A DNA stretch of 64,000 nt from Whitmania pigra. Taxonomy: Eukaryota; Annelida; Clitellata; Hirudinida; Haemopidae. Shown piece after piece: positions 49,940-63,360 of the stretch. The notes below the pieces were generated by a model. That model had not been told where the DNA came from and made no database searches. It saw only the letters and a program-made list of their open reading frames with translations. The position numbers and the translations under genes were made by a program. Positions within the stretch are counted from its first letter, which is position 1; each line of letters starts with the position of its first letter. The DNA lies in the NCBI GenBank assembly GCA_021613335.1, contig JAJTWR010000044.1, positions 1,165,001-1,229,000 on the forward strand, read 5' to 3'.

Positions 49940-51525
49940 AGTAAAAATCGGTTATATTGCCGGCTTAGGAGTTTGCCAAAAAAGCGTCGAGATAACCGAT
50001 GATCGAGTTAACTGAAAACCAATGTGGCGACGTGCAAACGTTCCAAGTCTCATAGGTATCCAAAATTGTGAGCAATTGAGTGTTGAGCCATGAATCCACT
50101 TGTGAACGATGCGTTAATGTATGGGTAGGCAGTGCAGCGTCAGGGCCTCGGAGCTGTAAAGATTAGGGTCAAGGAGAGCAAGTAAGAGAAGACACCGGAT
50201 CTAAAGGAAATGTTAGCAAGTTTGGAGAGGGATGGAGCTAAAATAGAGAAATATTTTTTTAGAAGATAGGTTGGGAAAGGATCTAGAGGAATATTTTTTG
50301 AGAAGAGACGTTGGGAAAGGATCTAGAGGAAATGTTTTGCTGGGCAATGCTCGAATGGCTTTTAAGATTCCTACAGACGAGACAGAAGGGAGTGTTGTGA
50401 GGGGCGTGCCAGTGAACTGGCTGGTTGGAAGGGATGCGATAATTGATGAAAAAACATAACGGTATCATTTACAAAATATCTTTACTCACTTATCGTACCT
50501 TAACCACATCCAATCCCCCTATATATATCATCTCATTCACCACCGCCAAATCCCAGATCACATCCGCTCATATACAATTCATCTTCACCAACCAGTCCAA
50601 AAATCATCCATCGTCAACCGAAGCTTTTCCTGTGCCTCGCCCACCGTCTGGAACAATCTGCCTCCCATCACTCGGTCACAGCCTACGCTCGAGCTTTTCA
50701 AGCGTCAGCTGAAGACCTATCTTTTCAGGACATCCATACAGGAACCAAGGCACCTCTACGCTTAAGGCTCCATTAAATAGTTCTATTATTATTAAATTGC
50801 TTTGAAGATGATCTTGTGCCTCTTTTTAAAATGATCCAGCCATTTCTGGCTTGCTTTAAAGTCAGGAGGCCTAGCTTGGCAGCAAGGATGTCCGCCTTCT
50901 CCATAAGCAAGGGACCATTGACGGAAAGTTTTGTTGCTCGTGAATTCGTAAACCGTTGAAGCACTGCATCAACATCTTTGCGCTCAGCTATTCTGTTTTT
51001 TTTTCTTGCTGGATCAAAGACAGACATTTGCATTATCATGACGGTCTTCTCTTTCCATCCTGAAATGGTGTTCGCTGGAATGCCATGCTGACGACTATGG
51101 CCTGCTGGTTTTGGTTTTTTTTCCAGCTGCAGTATAACTTCATACTTTTTCTTTATTGACTGACTATCCAGTTTTCTCTTAACACAGACATTTTTAGAAC
51201 GAAAAAAATAAACAGAATAGCTGACAAATTCAACAAGAGTGAATTCGGTTCGGCGAAATAAAAGAGTCTAACCGATGAGAAAATGCTACAACAATATGGG
51301 AATTTTGTAGTTCCACTTCTAAGTCACCAATTAGTCAAAGGATCGAGATAACTCAGGTAAAAAGGCGAATTTGACCTTCTTATGTGCTCGAGATATTAAG
51401 CGACATAAAGCATTGACACCGATGAGAAAATGATAAGACAACTAGGGAATTTGGCAGCTCCACTTCGAAAGCGTCGACTTAATAGGGTTGGCGAGTTAAA
51501 CGAGGTCGAGATAAGAGGGTTTCAC
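49940..51525 (-). mobile_element. Tigger/pogo-type element, copy 3, with recognisable transposase N-terminus
   Basis: Ends are decayed forms of those of copy 2 (left CAGTAAAAATCGGTTATATT; right ...gataagagggtttcac), and the inner phrases gcgtcgagataaccgatgat and aatagggttggcgagtta are shared. On the minus strand 51180-50780 the reading LDSQSIKKKYEVILQLEKKP is followed by HGIPANTISGWKEK. Then come VDAVLQRFTNSRATKLSVNG and PLLMEKADILAAKLG, ending RNGWIILKRGTR. This is the CENP-B/Tigger double helix-turn-helix DNA-binding region. The DDE core is absent, replaced by a LINE scrap and unrelated sequence. Confidence 0.85.
50607..50790 (+). mobile_element. 3' end of a LINE inserted in Tigger copy 3
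   Basis: Plus-strand frame NRSFSCASPTVWNNLPPITR then LELFKRQLKTYLFR and a stop at 50763-50765. It matches the last residues of many non-LTR ORF2 proteins (RAFSxAAPxLWNSLP ... FKxxLKTxLF). A short attattatt tail follows at 50784. Confidence 0.7.
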
Positions 51526-51669
51526 CTTTTTTTAATCTGTACCTACATCTACTCAATTTCTTGACCCAATATTTGCAATGAAATCAAATCAATAGGTAAA
51601 ACTCCCATCTTAAGGTTCACCATAAAAATGCTTGGTAGAGATGTTTGTAAACACTGTTAAGTTATATTG

Positions 51670-53624
51670 TCAAACATTGTTATAAGAATCAGTTCTTTGC
51701 TTCTTTCTTGCTTGAAGACCAGTAAAAAACTCAGCTATGTCTTCTTCTCTGACAACCTTAAAATTTCATGTAAATTGATATGTCTCATAACAATTTCAAC
51801 TATGACCCAATTATGACTTTATATCAAAAAATGTAATTTACGATTTATGTAAAGATTTATGTTTGCAACTCACTTTACCACTCTCAGCAAACTTCTTCAA
51901 ATAGTCTGTAAGACCAGACTTAAGGTCCATAAAGCCTATAAAATCAAAGCTTGATTTACAAAAAAAAGGTTTGAGAAATAACATCATATGAATGTAAGCA
52001 AAACAATAAATAATCAAATTAATTAGAAAGGAGATGCCAAACCTCTGACTAATTCAACTTTCTGCACGTGGTTCAGATTGGAAACATGAGCATCATAAAA
52101 GCTTTTAGATGAGTTGGCCTTCCCCTTTTCTTCATATTCTGCAATGCTATCACCTTCTGACACCAGGAACTCCACACCATTTTCACTGTACAATCTCTGA
52201 AAGATAGAAGAGACATTTCAACTCTAAATATAATGCATTTACTTATGCAAACATTATGAGATCACACATACAATTAATTATCCCATACTAAAATGAAGAT
52301 ACATACCCTGCAGTTTATGCAGAGACATAGTTGCTTTCTCCAGTCTAATGGAAAAAACACAGATGAATCAGCATGCGCAACAACTTCAGAAAGTCGATGT
52401 ACTTTGCAATCTATTTCTTCTGGTTGAATATTCACTTTATCAGCTTCAGACACAATGTCTACATCCCTGTCAGCATTATCTTCTGGTAAGTCTTGTTTCT
52501 CAAATATGCCTTGAAACATTAAGAAATTGAATCAAAAAGAATTAGTGAAACTAATTAAAAAAAGAAATCAACCTTTGCAGAGCTTAGCATATTTCCATAA
52601 GAATGAATTCTTTTTCATGCATGATGAGCAGACCATTTCATCATAATCCTGGCTGTCAACATTCTTTGGGATTAAGTGCTGCATAAACAGTTGATTAATT
52701 TCAACTGGTAAATTTGTTGTAAATTGAACTTTGCTGTTCCAACACCTACCCGACCATGAAACCAGTCCTCACAAGCCATGCATTGGATCATTTCATCTTC
52801 AATCTATTGAAATAAGTTCTAGATAAACAACTAAATAAGCATGAAGATCATGAAAAAAATCAAAACTAGTATTTTGCCAACAAAACAAATTAGAATCTGT
52901 CAGCAAAAAAACATGACAAAAATGACATTCACCGGATCATCTGGATCGGGATAAGGTTTGCGACAAATGCAATAAAAACCTTTAAAATTCTGATTATATA
53001 CATTGCCCTCATTACAGTCAAGTTTTTTCTGCAAAAGGTCACAGTTTAAAAAATTTGTATGTAAATAAGAACCAATTTTTTTAAGTCTAACTGGGCAAAG
53101 CTTGCAAGTAAATCCTTCAGGAAATTTTTTGTTGCCACAATCACATCTAAAATTCCTTAAATCAGAGCCATAGGTTAGACATCATTTGATATTAATTTAA
53201 TGACTTTGTCCAAACCTCTTCGTGTATAGCTCAAATAGCTCGTGTCCATCATGACATTCCAAAGAGCAAGCCAAGCAAACACCAGCGCATTCCTCGGTTT
53301 CAAACTTACCATAGCATGTTTTACAGGCATAAAGTGCTTGTCTAGGGACATAACCCTGTGGAACAGAAATTTCCAGATTTAACATTTCCAGTTGCAATAC
53401 TACAAGGTTCAATTACATCTTGCCATATATGACATCATTAGCACTTTATCTTCATTTTCAAAGTATAGAACACACACTTCAAATCTAACCATCAAGTATG
53501 TACAATTTCTGTCATCACTTCCTCCCAAAACAGCATCAGCATTTTGGGCAAGTTCATCTTCTTCATCAATGATGTTAACTAATTCATTTAATGTCACATG
53601 GTTCCCTTCCTCCAAACTGTCCAT
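51670..53624 (-). CDS. UBR7: UBR7, UBR-box/PHD E3 ubiquitin ligase-type protein
   Basis: Ten exons, 53624-53490, 53355-53216, 53155-53092, 53028-52933, 52803-52750, 52678-52573, 52509-52307, 52196-52043, 51935-51874 and 51756-51670, give 366 residues with consistent phase (human 425). The start shows the UBR7 AVLGGSDDRNCTY block. The UBR box follows with zinc-binding Cys/His in ALYACKTC, CLACSLECHDGH, ELFELYTKR and NFRCDCGNKKF. The PHD-like finger has FYCICRKPYPDPDDP, EMIQCMACEDWFHGR and MVCSSCMKKNSFLW. Later come FPLDWRKQLCLCINCR and EDIAEFFTGLQARKKQR near the C-terminus. By family it binds N-degrons and has been linked to histone H2B ubiquitination. Frame and block order are unambiguous. 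Confidence 0.96.
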
Positions 53625-55865
53625 ATCTGTCTAGGCTCCAAATTGTAGTTGTCCAAGGCTTAATGTTACAAACCACAATCAACTATAAATTCTACAAAAT
53701 ATATTTCTTTGTAATAATATCATAATTCGAAGCTTTGTATATAAGAAATGAAATCTGCTTAAAGCATGATCTAAAACAGCTTCGAACAAAGCTCCATTTG
53801 CTTTATCAATGCCATTGCATCCTCATTACACAAACATTAATACAGAAAGCCAGAAATAAACGTTAGAACCAATTCCATAGAAAGTGTGTTAGCCTCTGAT
53901 TTCTTTCTTATAATAAAAATCGCAATTTGGCCAATGTGCAGCAAACTAACATAAACCAACACCTCAAAAAAGTTGATCAATACCTCCACACTCCAAATCG
54001 GCAAACCGCCGAATTGAGTCCAACATAAACACATTAAATTTTACTGAATTTATTATTTATACATGTCTTATTAAATTTCTTATATATTAGAGCGTTATTA
54101 TTGCACATTAATAAAAACAACTTAGTAATATTATAAATGAATCTTACGAAAAATCCGACTTTTCAAACTAGAATAGTTTCATTTACACACAGATGCATGA
54201 ATACCACAATGTAACCTTTTTAAAAAATTGGATAAAGTTTAGAAAGGAACTATTATATAAATATAACTCTATTTAAACATTTTAATTAAAGCAAGCAATT
54301 AATTTATATTTGTATCTTTTATTTACAGACGTAGAACACGCGTTTTTTAAATTATAATCCAAGTCCGACTGACTTAGGCGAAAATTTTGCAGATTTACAT
54401 TGTTACAACAACCAAAAATTATTTATAATAATGATGATGATAATAATAAATGAATGTGTAAGGTGCTATGATAGGGACGCCATCTAAGTTGGGGCAGCGG
54501 CCCTCTGAATCCTGCTGTTCTCTCGATTAGCTGTTGAGCAGGGACAACATTCTAGCTTTTTCCCTGGAGGCAAACCCTCAACCCTTGCACAACTCGAGGA
54601 GACTTTGTTTTGGCTATCATCACAACTCCAAACACTGAATTACTTTATAATCATTATGAAATGGTTATAATAATGACAAAAAAAGAATCATTATCATAAT
54701 CCCATGTCAAAATTCAGGGTGCAAAACCACGTAAAACGTGAGGAAATGACTTTTGGCTATTGACTCCTCCCTCCAATTATGTTCCTGCTGTTGGGACGTT
54801 TTTGATTATTGACTTTTGAGAATCAGTCATTTTATCAAGTTGAGCAGGGCATTGCCACCTTCTGGGTTTTTTTTTTTCATGGCACCAAGGTTACAGTAGA
54901 GCGAAGCATAATTCTCAATGACAACATTAGGTGTATTTCACACAGTCACGATGAAATTTGAAGGAAAACGAACTTTTAATTATGCTTTATTTCAGATGTT
55001 AGGCTCGTAATTATACCTTTGTCCACTAAAACTAATCCATGACAAATCAAGTGCAAAAATCAGCAAGGGATATCTTAAGGCAAAATGTGGGCTTTATTCA
55101 TTAAATAGAACAAATGAAATCATAAATTAAAACGCACATGCCACAGTAACACTTACTATACAGCTTTACTATACTTAACTCACAGTAGACATTCAAAGGC
55201 CTAGTAGAAAAAAATCAATCGAAATGTTACTGAGAAATAAACAGATAATCTCCGCTATAAACAGCTAAGAAAACCTCATCATATGTTAGATCCTCCCTTG
55301 AAAGGAATCCTTTATTACAATTTGAAATTAAAGGTTGATTAATAGAGTGAAAATTGCCAAATAAAAATGAAACGGGTCTGGGGAACACATGACTGGAGAA
55401 TTGTATCTGACTTAAAGTTAATATTGCAAGAAAATTTCAAGCAATTGAGTGCTATTAATAAGCTAATAAAGCTCCAAAGAATTCCCAAATCACCAAGACA
55501 ATTTCTGCTGAAATGAAACTCACATTTGCATCTCTTTAACATGGCATCACACAAATTTTTGAGGCTTTAGCAGGATATTGTAAGTAAATAATAAATAAAT
55601 AAATAAGTAAATATTGCTTCTATATGGAACAAATCAACAACGAGCTTAAATGATCACATACTCTCGTATTTCAAGGCACTTAAAATCAGCATGATTTAAC
55701 ATAATAAAAAAAAAAATTTGCATCCACTAAGTTGAAACTCGATTAAACACCAAACTCATTTGAAGAAAATGTCAATCATTTGCAGGACACAATAAAGCAA
55801 TGGAATGCTTAGGAATCAGCTTGATGTAAGATTACCAACAGGGTGATTAAAACTGGAATTTATGT
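53625..55865. other. intergenic: UBR7 promoter and NWD-gene 3' region
   Basis: No gene supported. 54425-54660 contains a moderately GC-rich stretch between microsatellite-like ataat runs that could be an unclassified repeat. A TTTATT at 55309 gives AATAAA for the minus-strand NWD gene about 550 bases past its stop. Confidence 0.35.
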
Positions 55866-58800
55866 TTACAGGTTTTCTCTGCTTGTCGTTATTGCTGATG
55901 CCTGAGGAAGTCCCCTGGGTTTTCTCCTGTAGGTGCCAAACTTGCCAAAAAATGCCTGAATTTTGCCTCTCGACTTTCTTGGAGATATTGGAGTAGCAGG
56001 AGAATCCAAATTTTCCAAACTTTGATTTAGGAATCTATCAGAGTTTGAAGACAATATATCCTGCATGCTTTTACTCCTTTGACTAAATGCAAATGAGGAC
56101 ACTCCTCCAAGCAAACTTTCATCTGAAGAATCATGATTTTCTGAGCAGACATCTGCCGAAGAAGTAGATGATGCGACCTTTCTAACGTTCAAAAAAAGAT
56201 CATTAAAAATATGTTTTGATCCCGGCGAAAATTCCTTCAACTCTGGAGAAATGACATTTGCCGAGGAGCAAGCGCGTTTGTGTTTTGTTCTAGGAAGAGC
56301 ATTTTGCGAGATGGAAGAAATCAGATGCGGCTTTTTACTTTTGTGTAGCATGAGAGATCTAAGAGATTCTGGTGGTTTTGGTAGTTCGCTGTCTCTTGTA
56401 CTCACAGGTTCGTAATTATACAGCATATCAAAGTCTTCTGTACTTCCGATATCACAATCAAGCAAAAACTCAGCTCTACTTAATGGGGTTATGGGCCTAA
56501 AATGATCCATGTGAATAACCAACTTCATCATAAGAAACCTACCATCTTCTCTTCCTAGAAGAATAGTGTAGCCTCTGTCAAGAAGCTTTAAACTCACAGG
56601 TCGCTCATGAGTACAAGTGTTAGCAACAATCGACAGGTTGTTGATGCTGCCAACTTTTACCGAGAATTCATCAATCCAGACTACATACTCACCATTGTAA
56701 ACAAACTTTACAAAGTGAATCTCTTTGCTGCACATTTCATCAGAAAATTTTGCAATCACATCTCCACTCTCCAAATCATAAATTTGAAGAAATCCATCGA
56801 TTCCATATTTACCATTCTTCGAAATATCTAAGATTCCATGTTTTGAAGTACCATTCAAAGTGCTAACTATTTTACATTCATGAAAGTCCCAAACTTCTGC
56901 TTTGTCTGATTTGTTAACCAAAACATGGCGATGTTTGACAGGCAAAGGCATTATCGAACAAGGATTACAAGCAATGAATTTAACTGGTGCCATTTTTGCA
57001 AAGCAATAAACCAAGATCATCTGACTGCGATCAATATAGAGAAGATATTTGTCATCTTTAGTAAATATGGCTCCTTTTGCATCTTGACACTTGAAGACTT
57101 CTTTACCATCCTTCATTTGAAATAGATAAGTACAATCTAATTCATCCTCCTTACAATACAAACAAATAAACTCCCAGTTGTAGCTAATGACAAAAGACTT
57201 GCAAAAAGGTTTTTCTAAAGTACAAATGACCTTGCTTGTTTTCAGATTGTGTACCACAACATAAGTTTCTTTGCTACATACCAAGAGAGCAATCATATTT
57301 CCACTGGGAGAGACTTCCAGTTTTTCCAATTTGCCATAGCAATCGAAGTTGAGAAATGTTTCTTTGTGACCAGTACTTATGTTCCAAACATCAATACCAA
57401 AGCTATCTAAGTACTTGTAAGTTTTGTTAGTTGTAACAACTTTTCTGACATAGGCAAGTCTCACTTTATAAGCACATGTAATCATATCCACAGGTCCTTC
57501 ATAAACTACAATATTTACAGTTTCTTTCAAATCCACCTTGCCCAGATCCCAAATGTTTATTGCCGTGTGAATATTTGACGCAGTGGCAACCAGATTGTTT
57601 TTTGACATGACCCATGGGAATCCTTGAGAACTGTGAAGAGTTATCGAGTTCAACACTTGCTTTGTCTTGACATCCCAAACATGAATAAAATTCTTATCGC
57701 TGGCAAGAACAAGAACTGCATTATAGTTGAAAGTGACATTAGAAAGGCATGTCTTAACTGTGGGATGTATGGCCTTCATGTCAAAGGGAACAGGATCGCA
57801 CTCCAACTTAGTGTGATACAGAACCAAATTACACCTTCTGATGTTAAGCACAATAACTGTATGATCGATGGGCGAGATGGCAATTTCATTCAAAGCACAA
57901 TTTTCACGAGCTCCTTCCAAAAATCGATGATTCGGAATGGATTTGTAATTAAACTCATTTAAAACCATTCCAAACGATTTACTTGTGGGGTCCAAGTCCC
58001 AAACTTTGAACATGCAGTCTTCCGTGTAACCGACATAGGCGAACAGGCTGTCATCAGTTATCACAATGATAGAAGGAATTTTCGAAGCAGGGAAGGTTGC
58101 TACTAAAGCGCAGGTAGCAAAATCAAAAAGTTTCGAATGTAAATCATCGCCTATTATTAAGAATTGTTGGTTCGGTGTGATGCTGCAAACAACGTATCTC
58201 TTTGATTTGATGAAGTTGTCAAGAGATTTTACCGTCTCGCCCGTTCTGATGTCGATAAAATTTTTCTGACGACATAAAATGTTGCCTGCCAGAAAACCTC
58301 TCTTTTGAGTTGCAAGACGTCTGCCACCAGAATGCAAAAATTGATAAGTTTTTAAGTCATAAACAAGTATCGGACTGTTGGTAGCATCGCAGTCAACAAT
58401 CAAATATTTAAAATCAGCAGAAGTGTACAGTTTTGTATTATGGCCAGACATAAAATTACTATTTGATATGGTTCTTATGCATTCTCCAGAACTCATGTCC
58501 CAAAAAGCCAAAGTTCCATCACAAGATATAGAGATCAGCTCTTGGGGAGTAAAAACTAAATCAACAACCAGCTGCGAGTGATCCTCAAGAATATAGAGAA
58601 GCATAGACTTAGGTGGATCAAAACACTGGTGAAGAGGAATGAGAGCAGAGTGACATCTGGACTTTTCGTCACATTGTTGTAGCAGGGATCTAATGCCCAG
58701 ATGATTGTCATCGTAGTACACTAGAAGCCTTCCCAAAAGGTCAAAAGCAAGAGTATTAGGGTTTGAGTTAACGAAGGATCCACCGATCCTCAGAGCATTG

Positions 58801-61800
58801 AAGACGAGTGAAACTTCGGAGTCTTTATCTCCAAATTCTATGGCAGACCTAAAATCAGAGAGTACATCATGGAGAGACATGGCAGAAAGTTTAGAGTGAA
58901 GCCAACTGTAGTTGAAGAGCACATCAGAATGAAGGTCTATAAAGCGTTTGCTTTCTATGAGATGGTAAGGCAATTCACTCAGCTTTCTCAGATTGTAATT
59001 AATTTTTGTCCGCGAGTAGTTTTCGGAGGAGTACCACAATGGCTGAACAGGAACTTTTCTATCTGCTTGGTCTGCCTCCTTTCTTTTGGTGCTCATGAGT
59101 TTTTGAATATTTTCAGTGCATTTGTAGGGCTTCAACTGGCCACCTCCCCATGTTCCTTGAAAATAATGAGCCAGAGTCGAATGGATGTAGTATTTATGGG
59201 AAATATTCTTGTCGAAATATCTATCCTTGGCAACAAAAATGAACTGACGGTGATACCAATAATAAACTATAATCCCGTTCGCTTCACGTTCCATCAGGTA
59301 ACTTGATAGCGCATCGTGAAGTCGTGGAATGAGAAGAGGTGGTATTCTTCTTACTGGTGGTAACCAATGTTCGAAGACATCGTTTAAGACGAGATCATCT
59401 AGGGACAAAACGTCTTCTAACTCGACATCACTGAGGCCATTTTTGGAAGCTGTCAAATACGATAAGGTATGCATAACGAATACTTTTCCATGATATTTTT
59501 CAATGTTATCAAAAAGTTTGTTGATGATTTCCTTAACAGATGGCTTAAGTGCTGTCAAATCAAGAGGAGTGAATGAATTCCATCGACAAATTTCCTCAAA
59601 CACTAGTCTTGTATAGAGAGGCAAACTGCACTTTGACAGGGCCTCATTAACTACGTAGAACTGTTGATCTGTCAAATCCCTATTTGCAGATTTCATCCAC
59701 TCTTGGATGAGACTAATGCCCAGGTCAGTTCCCAATTGTTCTATTTCAATAAAGGTTGATTTGCCTTCATACAAAACCTTCAAAGTTTCTAGCAAATCAT
59801 GCTCATAGGAAAGAGTGGAAAGTATCATGTGAACATTTGGGGGAAGAGATTTTGGTAGCCAGGCCAGATTGTGAGCTTTGTGTGTCTGACTCAGCTGGTC
59901 AATGGAATCCAAAATGATCACAATAGATTTGTCTTTATTCACTTTCTGTTAAACAAATAAAATAGAGTTTAAATAGCAAGACTTCAATAAAAAAAATAAA
60001 ATTCTTACCTGAATAATGTCGTGGAAATATTTGACTAAGTTACTATATTCTCCAGGAATGTTTGAAGGATCTTCATTAAATATCTGGCAAATGTGCCAGC
60101 ACAAATTGTATAGCACCAAACGGATGCTGCAACTATGAGACGTTGTACCTGTCAATAAATCATGAAGCAATGCAAGCCATCCCATAGCAATGTTACAGAT
60201 ACAAATAAACAATAATATCAATAACAAACCTAGAAATCTAATGATGAGATAAGGGGCTGAACCTGGAAACCAAAACTTAATGAGGCTGGCACATTTGGCC
60301 AGTACTGATGTCTTTCCAGAGCCAGAAAGTCCATAAATAACCAATGGATAACAGGATGGACTGGTAAGATAAAATTTTAACTTTTTGATAATCTCCTCAC
60401 GTCCTTTGAAAACCTGGCTTCGTATTTTGCACATCGTCAAATGCTGATGTATTTCAACAATATGAGAATTTCGAGAAATGTGCCTCTTATAAATCATGGC
60501 TTTGTCAATGAGCATCTTCATTTTATTCTCAAATGCCTGAAAACAAATAAATTCTAAAAAAAATTGCAAACACGGATTTCCAATCCGTATCTGAATTATG
60601 AAAGATTGATGATGTAATGTGAAGCAATGGACTAATCAAAATGAAATATAAACAACTACGAAATAATCTACCTCGCAGAAATTATTAAGGTATTCCTCAT
60701 TCTCATTCGGGTTTGTATTCTCAGGATCTTCCCATGTGACTTCGAAATGCTCCATATTTGGAGTTTTGTCCAGCAGAGGTTTTATTTTACCATGTTTCAG
60801 GTTGAGTAACATCTGTTGAGCATCTTTGTCCACAATATCAGGCTCGGCCATTATGTCAATGAATTTATTTGCTCTTTTGTTGGTTAGGTTATCTTCGAGG
60901 TTGCTGATATTTCTTGTGAAACACAAAGATGAATTTTGTGGATGTGAGGACTCCAACATGCCCTTCTTGATTTCATATTCAGTCACTGAAATACAAATTT
61001 AAAGTATTATTTAGAAGATGAAGCTCTAACCAATGTAACAATATTTTATAAAATTTTTTCAAGTGACAAGAGCAGTGACATTATTTAAGGTATTTTCATA
61101 GGAAACAAACATTTTATTGAAAATTACTTTTTAATCATATTTTGGAACAAAATAATTGGCTTAAATGGAGTGAGGAATAGAAGACATAGTAGTTTCAAGA
61201 AGTTTAAATAAGGCTGGTGCCAAATAATTCAAATGCTAACACATTTTAACGAAAGCTCAAATCAATAGCTTGGAGCAAATAATCTGCATAACATAAGAAT
61301 AAAGATAAAGGAGAGATTAGTACATTTTTAATATTTAGATGTGCTTCACAGTATGAAAACAAGAAGTAGTGCAGCATTACAGGGAAACTTTGTAGTAAAT
61401 GATAATGAGTTAGCATGATAATCATGGCATTGGTAATGATGAGTAATGGCAACGATGAATAAGCAGATGTAGAATTTAATTCTCCTGAATAATGACATAA
61501 TGTTCTGCATAAATTATCAGCACGGCTTAAATAACCTGCAACTGCTGATAATTAATGCATATCTCTTGGAAAATAATCATCCGTTCATTCTTTTACACTT
61601 GCTTTAAATAAATCCTCATCCTTACACAAATACCAAAATCACAGAAATTTAGAAGATCAAAATAATTTACAATTTTCTTTAGTTAATGTTACCCTACAAA
61701 ACGACTCCTTATTATCCCATTTGGTAGAATCGATATATGCAAGTAGTCATGCTATGAATTAAAGACATCTATCTATTACACCACATAATGCCCCAATCAT

Positions 61801-63360
61801 CATCCAATAAGAAAACTACATCCAATAAGAAAACTACGTCCAACACTTGAAGGTCCATGTAAACATTAGCAACTAATCACGACGGATGTAACAGGCTCAC
61901 CTGAGGTAAAGAACACATCCTTATCCTTCGGTGACATTCTTCCCTGTTCCAAACAAATCAGAACACCAAGTCGTAAAATGTGCTGCAGAGAGAGAAAAAT
62001 TTTGTCCCATTCTTGTCTGGCCAGTTCCTGTAGTTCAATACAAGCAAATGAAATTAAATAAGCAGGCCAAAAACTGTTTAAGAGGCTAATATCGATAAAT
62101 CAATTAATTACAAGGTATACATAAAACACATTCAACAAACCTTACCTTATTATAACCTTTTAGAATTGAGCTTATTGGCTGCAACATGTAAACATTGGGA
62201 ATGATGTTTGTGTCTTTTTTGAACCAGGTAAGGAGAAGAGAAACATCTTTGCCATTTTTCAAGAGAGCATCTCTCATCATTTCAAATTTCTGAGCCTCAA
62301 TACTTGATGGGAATGAACGAAAACCATATTTCTGACCCAATAAGGCCTAAAATCAAATATTAATAATAGCTGCTCAAAACTAATGAAATAATTTCAATTT
62401 CATAACAGTAAATGAGCAACATATAATATGTACTTAATTTAATAAATTTACTTTATCTATTAACAGCTAAAAATCTTGATGCAATTACTACTCTGAGGCT
62501 AAAGAACTTAAGCATGAATGGAGTTGAATGAAAGTCTTGAGATCTCAGTTTTGTCTTACCACAAAATTCGGTCCAATTGAAAGACGCTTACAGTTTTCAA
62601 TTTCTTTTATACAAAATTCAATTATCGTATGATCGTCTTGCGATTCTTCTCTCAAACCCCATCTCAGATCAATAAGCTGGCAAACAATTAAATTGCAGGT
62701 CAGTAGAGTGCTTTTGATGTATAATATATAATAAAATAAGACTATCAAAATTATTCTACCTTTGCAGCAAAAGTGAATTATCAATAAGTCTATTTTATTT
62801 AAATATAAATGTATTATATTTGCCACAATAAAATGCAAGATTATTAAAGCATTACAAAGATGCAAATCTTTCATTCTCTGAATTTAACTTGAGGTCACTC
62901 GCCTGAAACTCCAGTCGATATTTTTCCAAACAATATTTTTTCAACTTATAATAAACATGTTCCATCAGGGCATTCCTTTCCTGGATCATATCTGAAATTA
63001 TTTAGAACTAAAACAATTTTAACGATGCAATTATTTGTTAATGGATGCAAATCAAATAGGCACACAAATACTGGCTAAAATAATTCAGACATTTTGCAGT
63101 TGCAGACATCTAATTGATCAGAAAAACTTCATGTCTAGTCCACACCAAGCATTCAAAATGGTTAAAAAAAAACAAAAGCACTTAAGGCAAGTATAAAAAT
63201 TACCTGAAAATGTGGAACTGATAAAAACACGAACAAGTTTTGTAGACAGCGGGGGAAGATTATCCAGAGTACCCTCCAACACCATCTGCACACTTTTATC
63301 TTCATATTTATTAACATCGGAATGATGAAGAGAAACTTTCCTATGCATGAGAGGATGCAT
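55866..63360 (-). CDS. NWD2-type NACHT and WD-repeat protein (STAND NTPase)
   Basis: Nine exons, 63360-63204, 62991-62903, 62676-62560, 62346-62146, 62027-61901, 60985-60672, 60536-60230, 60148-60009 and 59945-55866, give 1843 residues with consistent phase. The intron after exon 2 uses a GC donor (CAG|GCGAGT). Near the N-terminus lies a DUF4062-type domain (VRVFISSTFSGDMIQERNAL; LIDLRWGLREE; GPNFVALLGQKYGFR). The NACHT P-loop GLSGSGKT is at ~404-411, with Walker B IVIILDSIDQLS at ~492-503. A winged-helix part follows (HWLPPVRRIPPLL; YWYHRQF). The remaining ~1000 residues are WD40-like repeats (many x-V-W-D and I-W-D-L turns) and a Ser-rich basic tail ending in TSRENL. Sequence and order match vertebrate NWD2 closely. 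The 4-kb last exon is unusually long. Function is poorly known; the family acts as ATP-dependent signalling scaffolds. Confidence 0.94.

Noticed and set aside
56607..59306. Several plus-strand frames of 60-145 residues opposite the NWD2-type gene
   Set aside because: Antisense shadows of the 4-kb exon; no independent motifs.
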